The translations under genes were made by a program, and so were the position numbers. Shown here piece by piece: positions 55,222 through 64,000 of a stretch of DNA of 64,000 nt (positions are counted from its first letter, which is position 1; the number at the start of each line of letters is the position of its first letter). The DNA is from Flavobacterium weaverense (GTDB taxonomy: Bacteria > Bacteroidota > Bacteroidia > Flavobacteriales > Flavobacteriaceae). The notes beneath the pieces are model-generated. The model saw only the letters and a list, made by a program, of their open reading frames with translations. It was not told the origin of the DNA and ran no database searches. The DNA is taken from the NCBI RefSeq assembly GCF_003688495.1, contig NZ_REFH01000011.1, forward strand, positions 1-64,000. Reading direction: 5' to 3'.

Positions 55222-56949
55222 ATGAGAAAATTAAAAATAAACTCTAAGATAAAGCTTTCTGTTCTTGCTCTTTCAATAGCAGGAATGTCTTTTAGCTGCT
55301 CAGATTTTCTAGATACACCACCAAAAGATATATTTACAGATAGTAATTTTTGGACTTCTGAAAATAACGTTAAAACATTCTCTTGGTTGAATTACGATAC
55401 CTTTTTAGGATATGGAAATAATGCAGGAACAACTGCAGATTTCTATTTTCATAATTCATCGAATTTTGATGACAATCTAGCTATGAATGTGTTTACAACA
55501 TTTAATACAACTGCTAATGCAACTAACTCAAACTGGAATTCTTATTACACATTAATTCGTCGCAGTAATTTGATGCTAGAAAGAGTGCCTGCAGTTAATA
55601 TGGATGAAGCAAAGAAAAATCATTATTTAGGTGTTGCTAAATTTTTCAGAGCATATACGTACTTTAGATTAGCTCAGGAATTTGGAGACGTTCCCTACAC
55701 CGATGCGTTTTTACAGCAAAATGACGCTAACGTATATAAACCCGCTTTAAGTAGAACTGAGGTAATTAACAATGTAATTAAAGATCTAGAAGAAGCAAGT
55801 TCTTTAATGCTTGCTGTTGATGATAAAAACGTAACAGTTAATAAATTTACTGCTTATGCACTATTGAGTAGAGTTTGTCTTTACGAAGGAACTAATAGAA
55901 AATATAATCTTGGACAACCAGGAAGCGAATATCTTCAAAAAGCAAAAGCAGCTTCATTAATGGTTATGAATAACGCTTCGTATTCATTAAATTCTGACTG
56001 GAAGTCTTTATACAATTCGTTAGAGTTATTAGGAAATACTGAAGTAATTTTAGCTAAAAGATATTTAAGAGGAGTTCTTGGTAACTCTATTCAAGCCTAC
56101 ACTAACACTTCTACTGTGCAAAGTGGTTTGTCTAAATTTGCTGCTGAGAGTTATTCTACAGTTAACGGTTTGCCAATCAAACAAATTGGAGGGAATCCTC
56201 AATATTTAGGAGATAATACAATTACAAATGTTTTTGCTAACAGAGATCCACGTTTTGCAAAGGCTTTTGGAAATGTTGATTACGCTTACTCTGACAAACC
56301 ACTTAATGGTCTAACGTCAATAACTGGATATGTATTTCAGTTGTACAACACTCCCGCTGCTAGCGGCACAGAGGTTACAACTATTGGCCAAAACCAAATT
56401 GATGCACCAATATTTACTTTGAGCGAAGTTTATTTAAACTATGCTGAAGCTTGTGCAGAACTTGGTACAGCAACAAACGCTGATCTTAACTTATCTTTAA
56501 ACAAAGTAAGAGCTCGTGCAGGAATTGCAGTTTTAACTACTGATGGATCAAATGCATCTGTAGGTGGAATTCAGATAAACGATCCTCAAAGAACATCAAG
56601 CTTAGAGCAAATCACTGGCGCTGTAAGCCCTCTTATCTGGGAAATTAGACGTGAACGTAGAATGGAATTCATTAGCTGGACAAGTCTTCGAAAAGCTGAT
56701 ATTTTGCGTTGGAAAAAAGGAGATTATCTTGATGGTGCTAAAAACCCTGACGTTTTATTAGGAGCAAGAATTCCCTCTTTGATTGGAACTGCCTCTAAAA
56801 CTAAAGTTAATGCCGATGGTTACGTAATTCCGTATACTATTTCAAGAACATTTATTTCACCAAAGCATTATTTAACTGCAATTCCAACAAATGATATTAG
56901 TCTATATCTTGCTGAAGGAGTAGAATTAAAACAAAATCCAGGTTGGTAA
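55222..56949 (+). CDS. SusD/RagB-type glycan-binding lipoprotein
   Basis: This is a 575-residue surface lipoprotein that binds glycan and caps the SusC barrel. The leader ends in the lipobox-like MSFSC with Cys27, followed by the usual SDFLDTPP start. Tetratricopeptide-like helices include HYLGVAKFFRAYTYFRLAQE and FTLSEVYLNYAEACAELG, and REREMEF-type signature residues appear as IRRERRMEFISW. It begins 24 bases after the susC stop and is translated with it. A perfect hairpin terminator follows, so the four downstream genes may need their own promoter or read-through. Confidence 0.93.
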   Translation: MRKLKINSKIKLSVLALSIAGMSFSCSDFLDTPPKDIFTDSNFWTSENNVKTFSWLNYDTFLGYGNNAGTTADFYFHNSSNFDDNLAMNVFTTFNTTANATNSNWNSYYTLIRRSNLMLERVPAVNMDEAKKNHYLGVAKFFRAYTYFRLAQEFGDVPYTDAFLQQNDANVYKPALSRTEVINNVIKDLEEASSLMLAVDDKNVTVNKFTAYALLSRVCLYEGTNRKYNLGQPGSEYLQKAKAASLMVMNNASYSLNSDWKSLYNSLELLGNTEVILAKRYLRGVLGNSIQAYTNTSTVQSGLSKFAAESYSTVNGLPIKQIGGNPQYLGDNTITNVFANRDPRFAKAFGNVDYAYSDKPLNGLTSITGYVFQLYNTPAASGTEVTTIGQNQIDAPIFTLSEVYLNYAEACAELGTATNADLNLSLNKVRARAGIAVLTTDGSNASVGGIQINDPQRTSSLEQITGAVSPLIWEIRRERRMEFISWTSLRKADILRWKKGDYLDGAKNPDVLLGARIPSLIGTASKTKVNADGYVIPYTISRTFISPKHYLTAIPTNDISLYLAEGVELKQNPGW

Positions 56950-56973
56950 TAAATACCACACTTAAATAAATTA

Positions 56974-57011
56974 ACTAGCTCTAGTATTTTTTAAACTAGA
57001 GCTAGTATTTT
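56974..57011 (+). terminator. Terminator or attenuator after the susD-type gene
   Basis: A perfect 12-bp stem ACTAGCTCTAGT/ACTAGAGCTAGT with a 9-base loop is followed by only ATTTT. A weak T run may allow partial read-through into the murein genes. Confidence 0.7.
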
Positions 57012-57191
57012 AAAGCTACACACCTACTAAAGTAGCTCATAATATTGTTTCATTATTATTATATTTTTTCAATTGTAATAAAATATAATACTACTTTTCG
57101 GCATTTATAAAATTCAGTTTATTAAATTAAAAAATAATTACTGTTACTTTTATTTAATCTAATGCATTCCATAATTTAATTTTTAATAAAG

Positions 57192-58400
57192 ATGATGAAG
57201 CTTATAAAAAGAGGTTTGGTTTTTACATTTTCTATATTCTACATTGGAACTTATTGTAATACTACTATACCAATTTTAGATTCAAAAAAAGATTTTGAAA
57301 TTAGTAATCGACCTATAAAAACCGGTGCCGATAATTATGAAAGCTATCTTCCATTATTAAAAGATAAAAAAGTAGGAATCGTTACAAATCAAACTGGAAT
57401 TTTAAGTGATCAAACTCATGTAGTTGACTTTTTATTATCAAAAAAAATCAATGTCAGAACTATTTTTGCTCCCGAACATGGTTTTAGAGGAACTGCAGAT
57501 GCTGGCGAACATGTTGTAGATGGGAAAGATCCAAAAACAGGACTTAGTATCATTTCGCTTTACGGAGATAACAAGAAACCTAAAAAAGAACAATTAGCTG
57601 GAATAGATGTAATGGTTTTTGATTTACAAGATGTAGGTGCACGTTTTTACACTTATATTTCGTCATTACATTACGTAATGGAAGCTTGTGCCGAAAACGG
57701 AATTCCACTTATAATATTAGATCGGCCTAATCCAAATGGCTGTATAATTGACGGTCCACTTTTAGAAAAAGAGTTCACAAGTTTTGTTGGTATGCACCCT
57801 ATTCCACTACTTCATGGAATGACAATAGGAGAATACGGAAAAATGATTAATGGACAAAAGTGGTTAAAAAACGCAGCTCAATGTAAACTTACAGTAATAC
57901 CTTGTGTCGACTATAAACATAATATGCCTTACAGCTTATTAGTAAAACCATCGCCTAATTTACCTAACGATCAATCCATAAATCTATATGCTAGTTTATG
58001 TTTTTTCGAAGGGACTAATGTTAGTGTTGGTCGCGGAACGGAGAAGCAATTCCAAATTTATGGATCGCCTTTTTTAGATAAAAAAAGTTTTGATTTTATT
58101 TTTACTCCAAAACCAAATTTTGGCGCTAAAGACCCGATGCACAATGGTAAGCTATGCTTTGGCGAAGATTTATCATCTTATAAAAGGCTAAATAAATTAG
58201 AACTGAAGTGGCTTATTAAAGCCTATCAAAATACAGCAGATAAGAAAAATTTCTTTAACGCTTTTTTTACAAAATTAGCAGGAACTAAGAAATTGCAAAC
58301 CCAAATAGAAAATGGTGTTTCTGAAAGTAAGATAAGACAGAGTTGGCAAAAAGACTTGAACTCCTTCAAGAAAATGCGCTCTAATTATCTTCTTTATTAG
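57192..58400 (+). CDS. namZ: NamZ-like exo-N-acetylmuramidase (DUF1343, YbbC family)
   Basis: This is a 402-residue exported protein of the DUF1343/YbbC family. The Bacillus subtilis member NamZ is an exo-beta-N-acetylmuramidase that releases MurNAc from glycan ends. A hydrophobic leader (about residues 5-25) precedes the domain. Conserved segments are VGIVTNQTG, FAPEHGFRG, SLYG, DLQDVGARFYTYI, DRPNPNG and EGTNVSVGRGT. Two adjacent ATG codons exist (57192 and 57195). It sits 65 bases before murQ, as expected for a MurNAc release and use pathway. Confidence 0.85.
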   Translation: MMKLIKRGLVFTFSIFYIGTYCNTTIPILDSKKDFEISNRPIKTGADNYESYLPLLKDKKVGIVTNQTGILSDQTHVVDFLLSKKINVRTIFAPEHGFRGTADAGEHVVDGKDPKTGLSIISLYGDNKKPKKEQLAGIDVMVFDLQDVGARFYTYISSLHYVMEACAENGIPLIILDRPNPNGCIIDGPLLEKEFTSFVGMHPIPLLHGMTIGEYGKMINGQKWLKNAAQCKLTVIPCVDYKHNMPYSLLVKPSPNLPNDQSINLYASLCFFEGTNVSVGRGTEKQFQIYGSPFLDKKSFDFIFTPKPNFGAKDPMHNGKLCFGEDLSSYKRLNKLELKWLIKAYQNTADKKNFFNAFFTKLAGTKKLQTQIENGVSESKIRQSWQKDLNSFKKMRSNYLLY

Positions 58401-58464
58401 TGTTATGAGTTCTGAAATTAAAACTGTTATTGTAAATTAAACTGATCATTTAAAAAATAAAAAA

Positions 58465-59292
58465 ATGGCTAAAAATAATCCGGATACTGAAAAAGAATCT
58501 CTCTATGCTAATCTAGAAAAAATGAGTACTGAGGAAATACTTATGGGAATTAATGCAGAGGATAAAAAGGTTTCGAGTGTCATTAAGAAACAAATTCCCA
58601 ATATTGAAAAACTAGTAAATGCCATTGTATTAAAAATGCAAAAAGGTGGTCGCTTATTTTATATCGGTGCAGGAACATCTGGCCGAATAGGTATTTTAGA
58701 TGCTTCAGAGTGCCCTCCTACTTTTGGGGTCTCACACGATTTAGTTATCGGAATTATTGCGGGTGGTGATTATGCGATTAGAAAGGCAGTTGAAAATGCT
58801 GAAGACGATTTTAATCAAGCTTGGGAAGATTTAAAAAAGCATAATATTACAAGCGCCGATTTTGTTATAGGTATTGCCGCCTCAGGAAATACACCTTATG
58901 TTATTGGTGGTTTAAAAATGTCAAGAGAAAACAATATTTCTACAGGAAGTATTTCATGCAATAGTAATAGCTTAATTTCAAAAGAAGCAGATTTTCCTAT
59001 AGAAATTGTGGTAGGACCAGAATTTCTTACTGGAAGTACACGTATGAAAGCAGGAACATCTCAAAAACTAGTTTTAAATATGATTTCTACTTCAGTGATG
59101 ATTAAGTTAGGAAAAGTATACGGTAACAAAATGATTGACATGCAATTGTCTAACAAAAAATTAGTTCAAAGAGGTGTTGAAATGATTATTGAAGAATTAA
59201 ATATCGATGAAAAACTGGCCTCAGAATTATTAAATAAACATAAAAGTGTTAGAGCTGTTTTACTCGCTGAAAATAAAAATTTAGAGAGTTAA
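58465..59292 (+). CDS. murQ: N-acetylmuramic acid 6-phosphate etherase (MurQ)
   Basis: MurQ cleaves the lactyl ether of MurNAc-6-phosphate, giving GlcNAc-6-phosphate and D-lactate, in the cytosol. This is a SIS-domain protein of 275 residues with GAGTSGRIGILDASECPP, where Glu82 matches the catalytic E. coli Glu83, and a second acid, Glu113, in VENAEDDF corresponding to Glu114. GPEFLTGSTRMKAGTSQK is the family's sugar-phosphate binding segment. No kinase that makes the substrate is present beside it, so MurNAc kinase must be encoded elsewhere or supplied differently. Confidence 0.95.
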   Translation: MAKNNPDTEKESLYANLEKMSTEEILMGINAEDKKVSSVIKKQIPNIEKLVNAIVLKMQKGGRLFYIGAGTSGRIGILDASECPPTFGVSHDLVIGIIAGGDYAIRKAVENAEDDFNQAWEDLKKHNITSADFVIGIAASGNTPYVIGGLKMSRENNISTGSISCNSNSLISKEADFPIEIVVGPEFLTGSTRMKAGTSQKLVLNMISTSVMIKLGKVYGNKMIDMQLSNKKLVQRGVEMIIEELNIDEKLASELLNKHKSVRAVLLAENKNLES

Positions 59293-59345
59293 AAGTCACA
59301 CGCTGATCCTCATCCTAAATACTAACAAACCAACAACCACATAAA

Positions 59346-60854
59346 ATGACACCAAGCGCAATCCTGATCCTTATCATCGTTTACTTCGGAGTATTATTCT
59401 ATATCTCGCATCGAGTGAGCCGGAAAGATGATGGAAATGAAGCGTTCTTTACAGCAAACAAAAATTCAAAATGGTATTTAGTTGCTTTCGGAATGATTGG
59501 AACTGCTTTATCTGGTGTTACTTTTATTTCTGTTCCAGGAGAAGTGGGTGCAGCTGGTGGCGAACAATTTAAGTACTTTCAATTTATTATAGGAAACGCA
59601 ATTGGTTTTATAATAATTACAAAATTATTACTGCCCTTGTACTACAGAATGAATTTGACCTCCATTTACAGCTATATCGAGCAAAGAATGGGTTTTTACA
59701 GTTACAAAACAGCCGCGTCTATCTTTTTAATTAGTAGAACGATCAGCTCTGCTTTTAGATTGTATTTAGTTGTAATTGTCTTACAGCGCTACGTATTCGA
59801 CTATTACGGAATTCCATTTGCTGTGACTGTTTTAATATCGTTATTACTTATATTTTCTTATACCTACAGAGGCGGACTTAAAACAATTATCATTACGGAC
59901 ACTTTACAAACGTTTTTTTTAGTAAGTTCTGTTTTCTTGACAATTTATTTTATTTGTGACAGCATGGATTTGAGTGCCATTGGAGCATTCGAAGAAGTGA
60001 AGAATAGTAATTATTCAAAAATATTTTTCTTTGATGATTTCTTGGGAAGTAAATTCCATTTTGTGAAGCAAATTTTAGGAGGAATGTTTGTCACCATCGC
60101 TATGACAGGACTTGACCAAGATTTAATGCAAAAAAACTTAAGTTGCAAGAACATTGGCGAAGCACAGAAAAACATGTTTACCTTCACGGGAATATTTGTT
60201 GTGATCAATATATTTTTCTTGAGCGTAGGAGCTTTACTTTACATTTATGCCAATAAAAACGGTATTGCTATTCCAACAGATTTAATAACAGGAAAACCTA
60301 GAACCGACTTACTTTTCCCAGAAATAGCTCTGAACCACCTCTCCATTATTCCAGCAATTGTATTTTTACTTGGAATTATTGCTGCCACGTTTGCAACTAC
60401 TGATTCTGCTTTAACAGCTTTAACAACTTCTTTTTGCGTGGATTTCTTAGGAATGGATAAACAGGAAAATCTGAAAAAGAAAAACAATGTCAAAATAAGA
60501 CATTTAGTTCACATCAGTTTTTCAGCATTAATTTTCTTAGTTATTCTTGTTTTTAATTCGATCAATGACAGCTCTGTCGTTGGAATGATATTTAGAGTAG
60601 CATCGTACACGTATGGTCCGTTGTTAGGATTATATGCGTTTGGATTATTCCAAAAAACAAGAAATGTAAATGACAAACTGGTACCTTACATTTGTTTGTT
60701 GTCTCCCCTATTTACCTATTTGATAAATGAATATTCAAGAACTTTGTTTGCTGGATATGTGTTTGACAATGAATTGATAGTACTTAACGGAATGCTTACA
60801 TACTTAGGATTGTTATTAACTAGCTCTCACAGCAAGACAAAAATAAGTTTTTAG
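59346..60854 (+). CDS. Sodium:solute symporter (SSS family), probable amino-sugar importer
   Basis: This is a 502-residue inner-membrane transporter with about 13 helices in the LeuT-like SSS fold. Seen features are an N-terminal extracytosolic start, the FGMIGTALSGVTFISVPGEV segment around the unwound first core helix, and GIIAATFATTDSALTALTTS for the sodium site near helix 8. It should import a free sugar with Na+. Between murQ and the NagZ-AmiE gene, MurNAc, GlcNAc or their anhydro forms are the likely substrates, by context. A symporter does not phosphorylate its cargo, unlike the PTS proteins used in Bacillus and E. coli. Confidence 0.88.
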   Translation: MTPSAILILIIVYFGVLFYISHRVSRKDDGNEAFFTANKNSKWYLVAFGMIGTALSGVTFISVPGEVGAAGGEQFKYFQFIIGNAIGFIIITKLLLPLYYRMNLTSIYSYIEQRMGFYSYKTAASIFLISRTISSAFRLYLVVIVLQRYVFDYYGIPFAVTVLISLLLIFSYTYRGGLKTIIITDTLQTFFLVSSVFLTIYFICDSMDLSAIGAFEEVKNSNYSKIFFFDDFLGSKFHFVKQILGGMFVTIAMTGLDQDLMQKNLSCKNIGEAQKNMFTFTGIFVVINIFFLSVGALLYIYANKNGIAIPTDLITGKPRTDLLFPEIALNHLSIIPAIVFLLGIIAATFATTDSALTALTTSFCVDFLGMDKQENLKKKNNVKIRHLVHISFSALIFLVILVFNSINDSSVVGMIFRVASYTYGPLLGLYAFGLFQKTRNVNDKLVPYICLLSPLFTYLINEYSRTLFAGYVFDNELIVLNGMLTYLGLLLTSSHSKTKISF

Positions 60855-60940
60855 TCTCCAGTACAAACTAGCTTTGATTATTGCTGACTTTTTACCACTC
60901 TATTCAGAGTTAGGTACACTATTTACTTAAAATGAATTAA

Positions 60941-63900
60941 ATGAAAAATTTCTTTATAAAAATTAGCTTCTACACACTTTTTCTATTAGTACTAACTAAT
61001 TGCGCTAGTTCAAAAAAAACAATTGCAGTAGCATCTTTACAAAAGAATTCGTTCATTGGAGATGCGAAAGTATATAATGCACTACCTAAATTAGAAAGAA
61101 AGACATTTTTAAAAGATTCAGACTCTGAAACACGTTGGGTTGACAGTATTTATTCTAAAATGTCTGTCAGAGAAAAACTCGGGCAATTATTTATGGTTTC
61201 GGCTTATTCTAATAAAGATTCCGCTCATGAAGACAGTGTCAAAAAATTAATTGAAGAGTATAAAGTTGGAGGTCTTATTTTTTTCCAAGGTAGTCCTATT
61301 CGCCAAGCTAAGCTCACAAATGAATATCAAGCTAAAGCAAAAGTGCCTTTATTTATTGGACTTGATGCCGAATGGGGTTTAAGCATGAGACTTGATTCTA
61401 CTTACGTTTTTCCTTGGAATATGACATTAGGAGCGATCCAAGATTTATCTTTAATAGAACAAGTTGGAATACAAATGGGCGCCGAAGCGAAGAGAATGGG
61501 AATCCATTTCAACTTTGCTCCTGTGCTTGATATTAACACTAATCCTAAAAATCCTATCATTGGGAATCGTTCTTTTGGCGAAAGCAAGACTAATGTTTCT
61601 GACAAAGCGGTTGCATTAATGAACGGCGTTCAAAGTCAAGGCGTTTTCACGACAGGTAAGCATTTTCCTGGACATGGCGACACTTCCACCGACTCCCACT
61701 ACACATTACCACTAGTAACTTTTTCGAAAGAACGAATTGATTTAGTCGAACTCTATCCTTACAAAAGAATGTTTGATGAAGGTCTCGCTTCTGTAATGGT
61801 TGGGCACCTTAATATTCCAAGTTTAGAAAATAAGCAAAATTATCCTTCCTCCGCTTCTTACAATGTAGTTACTAATTTACTTCAAAAGCAAATGGGCTTC
61901 GAAGGCTTGATAATAACAGATGGACTAGCGATGAAAGGTGCTAGCGACTTTAAAGGTGCTGGTGATCTCGAGTTAGCGGTGCTACTTGCAGGAAATGACA
62001 TTTTTTTAGGTCCAGAAAATGTACCTGTTGCAATGATAAAATTAGAATCGTATTACAAAGAAGGAATTATAACAGAAGCGCGTTTGTCAGAGTCCGTAAA
62101 AAAAATATTGCGTTACAAATTTAAAGTTGGTTTAAATACTTACAAACCTATCGAAATCAAAAGTCTTGTCGCTGACATTAATCCTGTACAAAACGAAGCG
62201 TTAAGTTATAAATTGTATGAAAATGCAATTACAGTTTTGAAAAATGAGAAAGAAATTCTTCCTATCAAAGATCTAAGTCGAAAAATAGCCTATGTCAAAC
62301 TAGGAGATGACGTTAACAGTTCTTTTATATCTACTTTAAAAAAATATACAGAAGTAACCGAAGTTTCAAATACAGATATTGATAGCTTAAACAAAGAATT
62401 AAAAAAATACGATACGGTAATTATTGGTTACCATAAAGAAAATAAAACATGGGCGAAACAAGATTTTAGTGATAAAGAAATGAAGTGGTTACAAGAAATA
62501 GCCAAGCACAATAAAGTAATCTTAGCTGTTTTTGCAAAACCATATACATTACTTCCTATCACAAATTTTGAAGATATTGAAGGATTAGTAGTTTCTTATC
62601 AAAACTCAAGCGTAAGCCAAATCGTTTCAGCAGAATTGATTTTTGGTGCGGTCGCTGCCAAAGGAAAACTACCCGTATCAATAAATAAATCATTTCCTGT
62701 AAATCATGGCCTATCAACTGAGAAACTAAACCGATTGGGTTTTACAGCTCCTGAAAATGAAAATATGAATTCTCAAATTTTATCTAAAATTGATAGCATT
62801 GCAAAAAAAGCAATTGATGGCAAAATGACTCCTGGAATGCAAGTTCTAGTTGCTCGAAAAGGAAATGTAATTTTCCAAAAATCTTTTGGGAATTTCACTT
62901 ACGAAAATGGCAGTAAACAAGTTAGTAATTCAGATTTGTATGACGTAGCTTCTCTAACAAAGATGATTTCGACTATACCAAATGTGATGCAATTGTATGA
63001 TAAGAACAAAGTAAAACTAGATACAAAATTAAAAAGAATGGTCCCACTTTTCTCAAAAACAGATAAAGCAAACATCAGTTTTAAGGATTTACTAACCCAT
63101 TATGCTGGACTTCAAGCATGGATTCCGTTTTACAAAGCGACTTTGAACAGTGATACTTCACCAATGGACAAGTATTACAGTAAAGTCGAAAACGCAAAAT
63201 TTTCAACTAAAGTAGCCGATAACCTTTTTCTACGAAATGATTATCACGATACCATAATAAAACTAATTGCTGAAAGCCCATTATCACTCAAGAAAGAATA
63301 CAAATACAGTGATTTTACCTTTATTATTTTAAAGGAATATCTAGAAAGAAAAGCAAAAAAGCCATTAGAAGTTTTAAGTCAGAAAAATTTTTACAGCTCG
63401 CTAGGAATGAACAATACATTATATAATCCGTTAACGAAGTTTGATAAAAATAATATTGCTCCATCAGAAGTAGATACTTATTTCCGTCACCAAGTTGTAC
63501 AAGGTCATGTGCATGATATGGCTGCAGCAATGGAAGGTGGAGTTGCCGGTCATGCAGGAATTTTTTCGAATGCAATGGACGTGGCTAAAATGATGCAACT
63601 ATTTTTACAAAAAGGAAATTATGGTAACAAAAGCTATTTTTCTACGGCCACTTTCGATGTATTCAATACGTCGTATTACGCTGCTGAAGGAGTTCAAAGA
63701 GGTTTAGGTTTTGATAAGAGAATTAAAAAAGATGGACCAACATGTGGCTGCGTTTCGGAAGCTAGTTTTGGGCATACTGGTTTTACCGGCGATATTGCTT
63801 GGGTTGATCCAGAGACGGAAATCGTATATGTTTTTCTTTCAAACAGAACTTATCCAGAAGTTACAGCAGAAGGAAACAAATTGGCCAAAGAAAATATTAG

Positions 63901-63958
63901 AGAAGAAATTCAACAAATTATCCAAAATGCCATTATTAAAAAGGATCCTAAAAGATAG
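60941..63958 (+). CDS. NagZ (GH3) fused to an AmiE-like serine hydrolase, lipoprotein
   Basis: This is a 1005-residue envelope enzyme. A lipobox-type leader (VLTNCASS, Cys22) is followed by a GH3 domain (about 75-400) with the NagZ signature KHFPGHGDTSTDSH (His241-His253, including the catalytic dyad region) and the nucleophile Asp327 in IITDGLAMKGA. A GH3 C-terminal-like region (about 420-590) comes next. Residues about 610-1005 are a class C beta-lactamase-like domain with SLTK (Ser671, Lys674), a YSD triplet and FGHTGFTG. In Bacillus subtilis, NagZ and AmiE are separate proteins that remove GlcNAc and then the stem peptide from muropeptides. Here both activities appear to be fused. It is the last gene of the rightward unit in view. 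Confidence 0.88.
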   Translation: MKNFFIKISFYTLFLLVLTNCASSKKTIAVASLQKNSFIGDAKVYNALPKLERKTFLKDSDSETRWVDSIYSKMSVREKLGQLFMVSAYSNKDSAHEDSVKKLIEEYKVGGLIFFQGSPIRQAKLTNEYQAKAKVPLFIGLDAEWGLSMRLDSTYVFPWNMTLGAIQDLSLIEQVGIQMGAEAKRMGIHFNFAPVLDINTNPKNPIIGNRSFGESKTNVSDKAVALMNGVQSQGVFTTGKHFPGHGDTSTDSHYTLPLVTFSKERIDLVELYPYKRMFDEGLASVMVGHLNIPSLENKQNYPSSASYNVVTNLLQKQMGFEGLIITDGLAMKGASDFKGAGDLELAVLLAGNDIFLGPENVPVAMIKLESYYKEGIITEARLSESVKKILRYKFKVGLNTYKPIEIKSLVADINPVQNEALSYKLYENAITVLKNEKEILPIKDLSRKIAYVKLGDDVNSSFISTLKKYTEVTEVSNTDIDSLNKELKKYDTVIIGYHKENKTWAKQDFSDKEMKWLQEIAKHNKVILAVFAKPYTLLPITNFEDIEGLVVSYQNSSVSQIVSAELIFGAVAAKGKLPVSINKSFPVNHGLSTEKLNRLGFTAPENENMNSQILSKIDSIAKKAIDGKMTPGMQVLVARKGNVIFQKSFGNFTYENGSKQVSNSDLYDVASLTKMISTIPNVMQLYDKNKVKLDTKLKRMVPLFSKTDKANISFKDLLTHYAGLQAWIPFYKATLNSDTSPMDKYYSKVENAKFSTKVADNLFLRNDYHDTIIKLIAESPLSLKKEYKYSDFTFIILKEYLERKAKKPLEVLSQKNFYSSLGMNNTLYNPLTKFDKNNIAPSEVDTYFRHQVVQGHVHDMAAAMEGGVAGHAGIFSNAMDVAKMMQLFLQKGNYGNKSYFSTATFDVFNTSYYAAEGVQRGLGFDKRIKKDGPTCGCVSEASFGHTGFTGDIAWVDPETEIVYVFLSNRTYPEVTAEGNKLAKENIREEIQQIIQNAIIKKDPKR

Positions 63959-64000
63959 AATTTTCTATAAAACTTTTAACTTTACCAATTCAGATAACTA

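Overview
The window is low-GC DNA with short, AT-rich intergenic gaps. It carries SusC/SusD-type outer-membrane genes, many lipoproteins, a NagB-PIG-L fusion, a GbsR-type regulator, and -7 promoter elements of the form TAnnTTTG. Together these point to Bacteroidota, most likely Flavobacterium or a close relative. I see no rRNA, tRNA, insertion sequence, prophage or CRISPR array.

Layout. 0-1.3 kb: the 3' part of a HAMP-PAS histidine kinase. 1.7-8 kb: a MocR-type regulator divergent from a biotin operon (ferritin-like protein, bioF, bioD, bioB, bioA) that ends in a perfect hairpin terminator. 8.4-15 kb: loosely spaced genes, namely a secreted family-8 polysaccharide lyase, a flavodoxin reductase, a META lipoprotein, an epimerase and a DUF2141 protein. 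15.7-20.9 kb: a GbsR/MarR regulator, a three-gene unit (membrane protein, amidohydrolase lipoprotein, HdhA-like SDR) and an EamA transporter. 21-30 kb: membrane-stress and efflux genes, namely MscS, a cation/proton antiporter, cardiolipin synthase, and a universal stress protein-TolC-EmrA-EmrB operon. 30-39 kb: sbcDC, a DUF2490 protein, a YqiA-like esterase, an unrecognised gene and an APC permease.

39-64 kb is the most coherent region and looks like a peptidoglycan-fragment utilisation locus. The rightward arm encodes SusC, SusD, a NamZ-type exo-N-acetylmuramidase, MurQ, a sodium:solute symporter and a 1005-residue NagZ (GH3)-AmiE-like serine hydrolase fusion. The leftward arm encodes a DeoR-type regulator, a NagB-PIG-L fusion, a FAD/Fe-S D-2-hydroxyacid (probably D-lactate) dehydrogenase, a secreted esterase, a metallophosphoesterase-propeller lipoprotein, a GH20 hexosaminidase and a second AmiE-like hydrolase. 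The likely flow is: SusCD import, periplasmic trimming by NamZ, NagZ-AmiE and GH20, symport of free sugar, phosphorylation by a kinase not present here, MurQ cleavage to GlcNAc-6-P and D-lactate, oxidation of D-lactate, and deacetylation and deamination to fructose-6-P. It resembles the Bacillus ybb/mur recycling genes rebuilt around a SusCD importer.

Three regulatory patterns can be read directly. A repeated element lies upstream of both nagB and susC in the same orientation. A GTTCGT-N6-ACGAAC palindrome lies exactly 6 bp upstream of two TAnnTTTG elements, one after the gbsR gene and one before the efflux operon. A direct repeat brackets the bio promoter next to the MocR gene.
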